Assembly (NCBI GenBank): GCA_965603115.1
Contig: CBFDBT010000056.1
Coordinates: 1-13,019 of the forward strand
Source: CBFDBT01 sp965603115
GTDB lineage: Bacteria; Pseudomonadota; Alphaproteobacteria; Sphingomonadales; Kordiimonadaceae
Reading direction: 5' to 3'
DNA length: 13,019 nt
The notes beneath the pieces are model-generated. The model searched no databases. It worked only from the letters and a program-made list of their open reading frames with translations, and was not told the origin of the DNA. Shown in pieces: positions 1-6,907 of this stretch. The stretch's first letter is position 1. Each line of letters opens with the position of its first letter. Position numbers and translations under genes: made by a program.

Positions 1-2891
1 GTTGTCAAGCTGGTGAGTAAGATAGGGCGGAAACGCGCTGTCGCCGCTTCCACGGCGGAGTGATAAGCGTCCACACCCTTTTCTTTAAGCTTGTTGGCAT
101 AGTCCACCAGCACAAGGTTGTCGTTGACCACCACACCAGCTGCCGCAGCAATACCAAAGAAGCTAAAGAGCGCCATCTTCATATCCATTATATAGTGACC
201 AAAAACCGAGCCCATATAAGCAAATGGAATGGCAGTCATTATTGCTATTGGCAAGAAGTAACTCCTGAACGCGATAGCAATAACAGCATACATGGCAAAG
301 AAGGCCATAAAGTAGAGACTGACTACTTCTTGTAAGAATTTAGCCTGACCTTCAGCTTGACCACTAAGCTTGCGCGTAACGCCGGGATGACGATCTTCCC
401 AATCTGGGAAAAAGTCTTTGTCCAACTCTTCCTGGATTTGCTGGCGAGCACTGTCTGGTAATCCAGCTTTTACCGAAGCACTACGCATGCGGTCTCTACG
501 CTGAATTCTTTTAATACCCGGTGCAAGTTTCAAGTCAACAACCGACATAAGCGGCACTTCATTGCCGTCTGGAGACCTGAGATAGAAATTTTGCAGACTA
601 TCAAGGGAGCGTCGAGCTTTAAGCGGGTAACGCACCATAACTTTTACGTCACCACCCGGTCGAGCCAAGCGCTGAGCTTCATCGCCATAGTAAGCTTGAC
701 GCACTTGCTTTGAGACATTTTGAAGATTAAACCCCATCTTTTCAGCACCGGGTTTTAACTCAATATGTAATTCATCATTCACAGAATTAATGTTGTTGAT
801 TACATAATATATCTCATCATAAGACATCAGCTTTTGTTCAAGGTCTTTAACAGCAGATTGCAGAGTTTCCATGTCATTGGCAAAAACGGCAAATCTTAAG
901 TCAGGGTCGCTATCATTGAAGGTATAGCGAATATTAACTTCTTCTGCGTCAGGAATATCACCAAGAGCTATGCGGAAATAATTACCAATCTCCTTGGTTG
1001 AAATTTCACGTACATCGCTTGGCTCTAAATCATAGTAAGCTTCAATTTGAACAGGCCTTACAAAGCCAAAATAGTGGTTGATGATTTTTTCATCTTCCTT
1101 TAAACGCGGCTTAAAATGAGGATCTAGTGAATTGCCAGCATCAGTAATTTGTTGCCAAATTTGTTGAGATCTCTCAAAGGTTGTGCCTTGTGGCATCTTA
1201 ATGCGAACCTGAATCATGTCATTTTCCATTTCAGGCATGAAAGAGAAATTAACGCGGCCCGTTTGCGTAAGCGTAATAGCTATTGCAAAGCCGATGATAA
1301 AAATACTTGCCGTTAGATAGCGATTTTTGATCGCCTTATAAGCAAAGGGCCTATAAGTATTTTTGGCAAAATTAACGATGCCATCGGCTACACTTTTTTG
1401 CATCAGGGACAGGCGACCCATATGTACACGAGGCTTCAACTTTGACAAATGCGCTGGCAAGATGAAGAAGGCTTCAATTAACGAAAATGTCAAAGCACCG
1501 AGAATAGTGATGGTGATGTGGCGTGTAAATTGGACCTGAATACCCGATAAGAGTAACCAGGGCAAGAAGGCAAGCATGGTTGTTATCACCGCGTAGAAGA
1601 CGGGTTTAGCAACCAACTGAGCGCCTACCACAGCACTGTTTAGGCCGCCCCCGCTGACATGGGCTTCATGGTGAATACTTTCACCGATAACAATGGCATC
1701 ATCAACCACCACCCCCAGCACTAAGAGAAAACCGAACATAGATAATATGTTCAAGGTAACTGCGTTGGCAGGCATAACAATGAAAGCACCCATATAAGCG
1801 GTGAAGATGCCAATAGTGACCCACATAGCAACTTTCGGGCGAAGAGATATAATAAGGATGATAAATACAAGAGCCAAACCAGTTAGAGCTGATGATGAAA
1901 TGGTGGAAAGGCGGCTTTTATAATTATCAGAACTATCCCACCAAAGAGTGAGTTTCAATCCTTCGGGCAGTGTAGGTTCATATTCTTCAACCCATTTATG
2001 AACAGCATCGCTGGTTTTCACCACATTCATGCCAACAGAGGATTTAATCATAATCAAAACCGCAGGTTCGCCATCCATACGGGAAAGCAAGTCCTGATCT
2101 TCAAAGCCGTCTAGGACAGTAGCTACATCACCCACACGAATTGTGCCGCCATCTTCGGTTTGGCGAATGATAATATTGTTAAAATCATCCTGATCACGAG
2201 CAAGATTTCTGGCACGCAGAGGAACTTCGCCCGTTGCTGTTTTAATAATACCGCCAGATAGGTCAACTGAAGAGCTTCTTACTGCCTTTGAGACATCATC
2301 AAAGGTTAAGCCGTATCGTCGCATAGCTTCTTCACTGAGCTCGATTGATACCTCTTCGTTACGCGTGCCGGCAATCTGAATGTCAGCCGCGCCGGGTAAT
2401 TTTGATACTTGATCTTGTACCGCTTTTGCATAGCGTTTAAGAATTTTTTCATCGATATCACCGTAAAGCACAATGCCAAGTAATTGTTCTTCGGCTTTAT
2501 AACGCTCCACCCGAGGTGGTTCTATGTCACGGGGCAAACCCGATATGCCGTCCATGCGTGTTTTTACTTCGTTTAAGAAGTCAGCAAGGTCCGCTTTTGG
2601 GTTAGATTCGATCGTAATACGACCAAAGCCCTCGCCTGCTGTGGCCTGAATGCGATCAATATCGTGCATATCAGCCAAGGCATCTTCGATGCGGATTATG
2701 ATTTGCTCTTCAACCTCTTTAGGCGAGGCGCCAGGCCAATTAACTGTAATACCCATATAATTAACAGGGACTGTTGGGAAAACTTCTTTGCCCATCGACA
2801 TAAAGGAGAGCATTCCACCAAAAATGATACCAATCATCAACATGTTTGCTGCAACCGTGTTACGAGCAAACCAAGCAATTAAACTATTCAT
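1..2891 (-). CDS. RND-family efflux pump, inner-membrane permease (3' end outside window)
   Basis: Proton-driven inner-membrane pump of the AcrB/MexF superfamily, expected to export lipophilic compounds from the periplasm or membrane with an adaptor and an outer-membrane channel. Seen: ATG at 2891 with SD GGGAG seven bases upstream; 963 codons without a stop to the left edge, so roughly 60-90 residues (last TM helices) are missing relative to the usual 1020-1050. It starts MNSLIAWFARNTVAANMLMI (TM1), then a large periplasmic porter region, then TM2-6 at about 330-500 with the TM4 motif GVVVDDAIVIGES (Asp397 and Asp398, matching AcrB Asp407/Asp408), a second periplasmic region, and TM helices from about 860. 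TM10 reads GVVVNDNLVLVDYANKL (Asn923-Asp924-Asn925), where AcrB has Lys940. The adaptor gene lies 11 bp upstream and its TAG stop overlaps this SD, so translation is probably coupled. Substrate is unknown. Family is certain; subfamily is not assigned. Confidence 0.96.
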   Translation of the reverse strand, partial: MNSLIAWFARNTVAANMLMIGIIFGGMLSFMSMGKEVFPTVPVNYMGITVNWPGASPKEVEEQIIIRIEDALADMHDIDRIQATAGEGFGRITIESNPKADLADFLNEVKTRMDGISGLPRDIEPPRVERYKAEEQLLGIVLYGDIDEKILKRYAKAVQDQVSKLPGAADIQIAGTRNEEVSIELSEEAMRRYGLTFDDVSKAVRSSSVDLSGGIIKTATGEVPLRARNLARDQDDFNNIIIRQTEDGGTIRVGDVATVLDGFEDQDLLSRMDGEPAVLIMIKSSVGMNVVKTSDAVHKWVEEYEPTLPEGLKLTLWWDSSDNYKSRLSTISSSALTGLALVFIILIISLRPKVAMWVTIGIFTAYMGAFIVMPANAVTLNILSMFGFLLVLGVVVDDAIVIGESIHHEAHVSGGGLNSAVVGAQLVAKPVFYAVITTMLAFLPWLLLSGIQVQFTRHITITILGALTFSLIEAFFILPAHLSKLKPRVHMGRLSLMQKSVADGIVNFAKNTYRPFAYKAIKNRYLTASIFIIGFAIAITLTQTGRVNFSFMPEMENDMIQVRIKMPQGTTFERSQQIWQQITDAGNSLDPHFKPRLKEDEKIINHYFGFVRPVQIEAYYDLEPSDVREISTKEIGNYFRIALGDIPDAEEVNIRYTFNDSDPDLRFAVFANDMETLQSAVKDLEQKLMSYDEIYYVINNINSVNDELHIELKPGAEKMGFNLQNVSKQVRQAYYGDEAQRLARPGGDVKVMVRYPLKARRSLDSLQNFYLRSPDGNEVPLMSVVDLKLAPGIKRIQRRDRMRSASVKAGLPDSARQQIQEELDKDFFPDWEDRHPGVTRKLSGQAEGQAKFLQEVVSLYFMAFFAMYAVIAIAFRSYFLPIAIMTAIPFAYMGSVFGHYIMDMKMALFSFFGIAAAAGVVVNDNLVLVDYANKLKEKGVDAYHSAVEAATARFRPILLTSLT

Positions 2892-2905
2892 GATTTTTCT
2901 CCCTA
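2892..2905 (-). promoter_or_regulatory. Stop-overlapping Shine-Dalgarno between adaptor and RND pump
   Basis: On the minus strand the adaptor's TAG stop runs directly into the SD: TAGGGAGAAAAAT followed by C and the ATG of the pump. The ribosome leaving the adaptor gene lands on the SD of the pump, which favours translational coupling. The same 13 bases occur at 9296-9308 before the HlyD-type adaptor of the ABC operon. Confidence 0.7.
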
Positions 2906-4141
2906 CTTACCGGTTGCTGTTTCAGCAGGTGTCTCCGAGACGACTTCTGTCTCAGTTTCACTACCTGCTTCAGGCGTAATGACACCATCAGATGAAAGCG
3001 CTTTAACAACCATGCCATTTATCGCTGTTCTCACAGGCGATATAACAACCTGTTCACCAGATTCAACACCGCTGCCAATGATGACACCATCTGGACTAGA
3101 AGACAGAATAGTTACATCACGGATGGAAAGCGTGCTGTCATCTGTTACGACATAGGCTTTACTGCCGGCGCGCAGAGCAGCGCGTGGCATAACGATGCCA
3201 TTATCAAAGGCGCGGCCTTCAATTGTGGCATTGACAAAAAGCCCCACAGCGAGAGGCATGCCATCCTTTGCAGCAGCGCCATAAGGGTCTTTAACTTCGG
3301 CAACTGCGTATAGCATACGTGTTTTAGGGTCTATCGAAGCAGCAGTTCGCACCAATCTTCCTTCCCATTCGTAAGTCTTACCTGCAAGATTAGCAGATAA
3401 TATTACGCGAGGAGCACTGTCGCTGGTCGCTTGAAAGGCCATCGGGAGATTAAGAGTTGAGAGTTGACGATCAGAAAGGGGTAAACGAATTTCAACAACA
3501 TCGGTTGCAAAGACCCGACCTACTTTTGTGCCTAGAGATACATATTGTCCGATATCTACAAACTTTGAACGGATGCGCCCCGTGAAAGGAACGGAAATTT
3601 CTGTGCGTTTGAGATCAAGGCGCGCTTTATCGCGGTTGGCTTCAGCAGCTTTTAGCTTTGCTGTTGCCTGAGCGATTTGTGGTTTGCGCAGAGCTAGATC
3701 AGTTGGGATGCCATCAACCCACTTGTCCCACTGCTTAGCAACAATGTCTGCGTCTGCACGGGTGCGTGCAAATTGTGCGGTTGCTTCAGCTACGTTAGAT
3801 TCAGCGACTGTTACCGCATACTCATATTCTTCATCTTCAACTTTGACAAGAGACTGCCATGATTTGAAAGAACCTCCATCGACAAAATTATCACCCACAT
3901 ATTTGATGCGGCCTGAAACCTGAGAGATAAGGTCAATCTCAGTTTTTGGGCGCACTTCACCTTGAGTTGATACTGTCAGAATAACCGCTCTAGAGATAAC
4001 GGGCTCCACGAACATGGAAATGCTGCGTACAGTTTCTTCTTTTTTATCTGGTTTTGGAGCTGTGGCATTAAGAGCCACGATACTTACTGTACCGACCGCT
4101 ATAACCGCGACGGGAGCAAGAATACGATATATTTTCCTCAC
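2903..4141 (-). CDS. RND efflux periplasmic adaptor (membrane fusion protein)
   Basis: Periplasmic adaptor that links the downstream RND pump to an outer-membrane channel. Seen: 412 residues with an N-terminal hydrophobic anchor or uncleaved signal (about 8-24, no lipobox Cys), first lipoyl half at about 63-100 (QVSGRIKYVGDNFVDGG), alpha-helical hairpin at about 105-175 rich in Ala, Glu, Lys and Arg, second lipoyl half at about 180-210 (RTEISVPFTGRIRSKFVDIG), beta-barrel at about 215-300, membrane-proximal domain to about 385, then a Glu/Thr/Ser-rich low-complexity tail (390-412). The start is GTG: an AGGA Shine-Dalgarno lies 7 bases upstream, the next in-frame Met is residue 43, and the ATG overlapping the GTG by one base is out of frame and followed at once by TGA. 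The RND pump follows after 11 bp in the same operon. Confident on family; cargo unknown. Confidence 0.95.
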   Translation of the reverse strand: MRKIYRILAPVAVIAVGTVSIVALNATAPKPDKKEETVRSISMFVEPVISRAVILTVSTQGEVRPKTEIDLISQVSGRIKYVGDNFVDGGSFKSWQSLVKVEDEEYEYAVTVAESNVAEATAQFARTRADADIVAKQWDKWVDGIPTDLALRKPQIAQATAKLKAAEANRDKARLDLKRTEISVPFTGRIRSKFVDIGQYVSLGTKVGRVFATDVVEIRLPLSDRQLSTLNLPMAFQATSDSAPRVILSANLAGKTYEWEGRLVRTAASIDPKTRMLYAVAEVKDPYGAAAKDGMPLAVGLFVNATIEGRAFDNGIVMPRAALRAGSKAYVVTDDSTLSIRDVTILSSSPDGVIIGSGVESGEQVVISPVRTAINGMVVKALSSDGVITPEAGSETETEVVSETPAETATGK

Positions 4142-4411
4142 ATTTTTATCCTTTTGCTGTCGTTTATGAGCACATTTTTGTGCTTCTTTATTAACTTGTT
4201 AACTGTAACAGCAAATAGAGACCTTGAATAGGACTTTCCATATTGGCTAACTAAACTTTTGTTATATTTGCGATGAATTGAGCCGTATATGCGATGAATT
4301 GAGCAGAGTTTTGACCTTAAAATCAATTTTTTGGGCGAAAAGCGTAAATATGAATCTTTTTAATTTACAACTTGGGCAAAGAATCACTTTCGAAAGAAAC
4401 CATTTCTAATT
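4142..4411. other. Intergenic control region upstream of the RND operon
   Basis: 270 bp between the end of the M1 peptidase gene and the adaptor start, both on the minus strand. It is AT-rich and holds a 21-bp tandem repeat (4263-4304), a palindrome TTAAC-TT-GTTAA (4191-4202), a short hairpin AGCACA-TTTT-TGTGCT (4169-4184) in the probable leader, and a perfect 10-bp palindrome CTTTCGAAAG (4387-4396). I see no GC-rich stem with a T-tract that would convincingly terminate the peptidase transcript, so read-through into the RND operon is possible. A TTGCTG with ATAAAG 17 bp later around 4191-4220 on the minus strand is only a weak promoter candidate. No credible gene is present. Confidence 0.6.
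4263..4304 (-). repeat. Two-copy 21-bp tandem direct repeat, possible operator
   Basis: Read on the minus strand, copy 1 (4304 to 4284) and copy 2 (4283 to 4263) both begin GCTCAATTCATCGC and agree at 18 of 21 positions; differences are confined to the last six bases. The period of 21 bp is two helical turns, so both copies present the same DNA face. It lies about 120-160 bp upstream of the RND adaptor start. This arrangement suits an activator or repressor that binds direct repeats, for example an OmpR/PhoB-type response regulator, but the binding protein is unknown. The repeat itself is seen directly; the role is inference. Confidence 0.75.
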
Positions 4412-6091
4412 TTATTGATGTTTTGCCGCTGGATGACAAATATTTCCACCTTCACGGTGCATCAAAATTTTATGCTCGGGGTCAATTATAATCTCATCAT
4501 TTGGATTAATTGATAAGCGCGCACTGCCAGATGTCATCTCTAGCACTTTTAGCGCACCATTGATGCTGATTTCAATCGGCATGGGAAAGACCCGACTTCC
4601 TGGAGCAATCCAGTTGAGCTCTAGCGCGTTTTTAGTGCGGTCTTGGTCAAGCATAACCGGTGATGCCTCACGCAAATATACGTCAAACACCCATGTTAGG
4701 TCACGACCCACTACATCATTGAATATTTCAATAAATTCTTCGGTATTCATTTCGACGGACTTAATTGGATATTGAATATCATCGACATCCGCTTTGCCAT
4801 AAAGTATGGTACGCAGGGCTTTCCAGAAAAGCTTATCACCCACCATGCCGCGCAGAGTGTGCAGCATCCATGCGCCTTTATAATAAACATCATTGCCCGC
4901 TTTCATTTCATTGTCTGTGGGATTTCCTTCAGGCACCACCGGGGCGCAATTTTTAATTTGGCGGTAAAGAACTTCCATAGCCTTTTTGTAGGCTGGTTTG
5001 CCGCCAAGGTCCTCAGAATAAACCGGTTGCATATAGGTACTGGTGGCCTCATGAAGCCAGAAGTCCCTACTGCGCTTTTGGGTCAGCATGTTACCCCACC
5101 ACTCATGAGCAAATTCATGCTGAATAAGCCAGTCGTAGCCATGATCGTCCATGCGATATTTGTTGCCGTAAGCATTCATCGTCTGGTGTTCCATACCCAG
5201 ATGGGGTGTTTCAGCAACGCCTATTTTCTCATCGCCCCAAGGGTAGGGGCCAAGGAGGCTCTCGAGCATTTTAATCTGGTTCTTAAAATCATGCTTAATG
5301 AGTTTTTTAGCTTTTTTCACACTTTCGGGCAGCGCATAAAATTCGATGGGCACTTTGGTGCCATTAACGCTTTTGTAGCTGTCTTTAATTACTTCGTAAG
5401 GGCCGATGTTAAGCGCAATATGATACGGCGCGATGGGTTTGGTGGTTTTCCAGATGAAGGTTTCCGTTTTTTTGCCAAGGCTAACAGCTTGTAAAACTCC
5501 AGCCATAGCAGCGGTCAATCCCTTGGGCACGGTGATAATCATATCCGCCCCCTCGTCAGCCTTGTCGGCGACATGGTCTTTGCAGGGCCAAAATAGGTCA
5601 CAGCCATTGCCTTGCACGGCGGTTGCTATCCAGTCTTTATCATCTTTGGTCTTGGCCCAAACAAAACCCCCGTCCCAAGGCGCGCGCTTGGCAACATGGG
5701 GTATGCCTTTATAGGCAACGGTTGTTTCAACCTCTGATCCCGCTGTTAACAGGTTGCTCGCTTCAAGTATTAGTTTGCCTCCTTTACTGCGGAAGGTCAC
5801 CTTTTTGCCATTGAGTGTGGTCACACCCACTGTAAAGCGCGGATCAAGGTCGAGTTCAATTTCAGTCAGCGGCGATAATATTTTGGCTCGCATCACCACA
5901 ACACCGGCTATATGCTTGTTTGCCGGATCAACACTGAGCTTGAGGGTATAATGCTGCACATCATAAGCCGCCTGCGCCTCGCTCATCACGCCGCCCGTTT
6001 GCTCCGTTTGAGGGTGGAGGCCATCTACTTTCACGCTCTGGACAAGAAAGCTTGAGCTTAAGAGAAGCACTGAGAGCATTGTTGGCATCAT
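4412..6091 (-). CDS. Secreted M1-family zinc aminopeptidase, short form
   Basis: Zinc metallopeptidase of the M1 (aminopeptidase N / LTA4 hydrolase) family, expected to release N-terminal residues from peptides outside the cytoplasm. Seen, in 559-residue numbering: zinc motif HEFAH (His325, Glu326, His329) with third ligand Glu348 at the canonical 18-residue spacing; substrate-binding loop LGMEHQ at 298-303 in place of GAMEN; transition-state Tyr403 in VYYKGAW. An N-terminal beta-domain occupies about 40-220, the catalytic domain about 220-440, and a small C-terminal beta-domain the remainder. The protein lacks the long helical C-terminal domain of the ~870-residue E. coli PepN. MMPTMLSVLLLSSSFLVQS looks like a signal peptide; no lipobox. 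I prefer ATG 6091 because GGAG lies six bases upstream; an in-frame TTG at 6103 would place the SD inside the gene. It is divergent from the ABC exporter operon. Confidence 0.95.
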   Translation of the reverse strand: MMPTMLSVLLLSSSFLVQSVKVDGLHPQTEQTGGVMSEAQAAYDVQHYTLKLSVDPANKHIAGVVVMRAKILSPLTEIELDLDPRFTVGVTTLNGKKVTFRSKGGKLILEASNLLTAGSEVETTVAYKGIPHVAKRAPWDGGFVWAKTKDDKDWIATAVQGNGCDLFWPCKDHVADKADEGADMIITVPKGLTAAMAGVLQAVSLGKKTETFIWKTTKPIAPYHIALNIGPYEVIKDSYKSVNGTKVPIEFYALPESVKKAKKLIKHDFKNQIKMLESLLGPYPWGDEKIGVAETPHLGMEHQTMNAYGNKYRMDDHGYDWLIQHEFAHEWWGNMLTQKRSRDFWLHEATSTYMQPVYSEDLGGKPAYKKAMEVLYRQIKNCAPVVPEGNPTDNEMKAGNDVYYKGAWMLHTLRGMVGDKLFWKALRTILYGKADVDDIQYPIKSVEMNTEEFIEIFNDVVGRDLTWVFDVYLREASPVMLDQDRTKNALELNWIAPGSRVFPMPIEISINGALKVLEMTSGSARLSINPNDEIIIDPEHKILMHREGGNICHPAAKHQ

Positions 6092-6173
6092 TTTATTCTC
6101 CAAACAGGGTATAATATCGTCGCAACTTGACTTTAATCATTGATATCAAAAAAATATATGGTTAACTAGCTTT
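6092..6173. promoter_or_regulatory. 82-bp divergent promoter region, peptidase / ABC exporter
   Basis: This short AT-rich gap must hold the promoters of both the leftward peptidase gene and the rightward ABC operon. On the minus strand GGAG (6098-6101) is the peptidase SD, and TATTAT near 6110-6116 could be a -10. On the plus strand TTGACT (6127-6132) resembles a -35, but the matching AT-rich -10 candidates lie 19-22 bp away, so the pairing is weak. The plus-strand ATG at 6174 has no clear SD. The shortness suggests shared regulation of the two units, which is inference. Confidence 0.4.
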
Positions 6174-6893
6174 ATGATGAAACAGGATAGGCCTTTAGCT
6201 TTTAGAACGCGAGGTGTCACCCGAGTTTATGGCGAGGGTGAGGGGGCTGTTCATGCGCTGCGCGGGATTGATATTGATATACTCGAAGGCGAGCTGGTTG
6301 TGCTGCTGGGGCAATCGGGCAGTGGCAAATCCACACTTTTAAACATGCTGGGCGGGCTTGATAAACCATCAAGCGGCACAATATGGTTCGGTGATCTTGA
6401 GCTGGATAAAATGGATGATGATGCGCTCACCCAGTACCGACGCAACAATGTTGGCTTTGTTTTCCAAATGTATAATTTAATGCCGGGGCTGACCGCGCGC
6501 GAGAATGTCTCGCTAGTAACAGAGATTGCTCAAAATCCGATGACGGCAGAAAAGGCGTTAAAAATCGTAGGTCTAGAAGAGCGGATGGACCATTTCCCCA
6601 GTGAATTATCTGGCGGTGAGCAACAGCGGGTTGCTATTGCACGGGCCATTGCCAAGCGGCCAAGTGTTATGTTTTGTGATGAGCCAACTGGCGCGCTTGA
6701 TAGTGTCACCAGCAAAATGGTTTTGCGCGCTCTTGTTGATGTTAGCCTTGACCTTGGTACCACACAAATGATGGTAACCCACAATGCCCAAGTGGCAGAT
6801 ATGGCGGACAGGGTCATCTACGTCAAAGATGGATTAATCGACAAGATAGTCGTTAATGAAAGTCCTATACCGCCCGAAGAGATTGACCTCTAA
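6174..6893 (+). CDS. ABC exporter ATP-binding protein (LolD/MacB type)
   Basis: Cytoplasmic ATPase that powers the FtsX-type permease encoded next. Seen in 239 residues: Walker A GQSGSGKST (46-54), Q-loop Gln98 in FVFQMYNL, ABC signature LSGGEQQRVAIARA (145-158), Walker B VMFCDE (165-170, Glu170 catalytic), D-loop GALD, and H-loop His203 in MVTHN. The FVFQMYNLMPGLTARENV pattern is characteristic of the LolD/FtsE/MacB/YbbA group, which partners FtsX-like permeases. The start is the first of two consecutive ATGs; an in-frame stop at 6141 with no other start after it leaves little choice, though no good SD is visible. The permease follows after 14 bp. All catalytic residues are present, so it should be active. 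The specific ortholog and substrate cannot be decided from sequence alone. Confidence 0.96.
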   Translation: MMKQDRPLAFRTRGVTRVYGEGEGAVHALRGIDIDILEGELVVLLGQSGSGKSTLLNMLGGLDKPSSGTIWFGDLELDKMDDDALTQYRRNNVGFVFQMYNLMPGLTARENVSLVTEIAQNPMTAEKALKIVGLEERMDHFPSELSGGEQQRVAIARAIAKRPSVMFCDEPTGALDSVTSKMVLRALVDVSLDLGTTQMMVTHNAQVADMADRVIYVKDGLIDKIVVNESPIPPEEIDL

Positions 6894-6907
6894 CAAGAGA
6901 GAATATT

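Noticed and set aside
4169..4184. Hairpin AGCACA-TTTT-TGTGCT in the probable RND operon leader
   Set aside because: A 6-bp stem is weak, has no T-tract, and no known regulatory element matches it; noted only within the intergenic description.
4138..4326. 62-codon open frame on the minus strand ending in ATGTGA over the RND adaptor start
   Set aside because: It is composed largely of the intergenic 21-bp repeat and AT-rich DNA, has Lys/Ser/Ile-rich content with no recognisable domain and no convincing SD. The overlap with the adaptor GTG is probably chance.
4387..4396. Perfect palindrome CTTTCGAAAG just downstream of the peptidase stop
   Set aside because: Self-complementary without a loop and not followed by a T-run on the minus strand, so not a terminator; too short to call as an operator by itself.
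4772..5494. 240-codon plus-strand open frame inside the M1 peptidase gene
   Set aside because: Antisense shadow of the catalytic domain, including the HEFAH region; no domain and no SD supporting it.
6127..6160. TTGACT plus AT-rich stretch as a promoter for the ABC operon
   Set aside because: The spacing to plausible -10 hexamers is 19-22 bp, too long for a confident sigma70 call, so it was not listed as a separate promoter.
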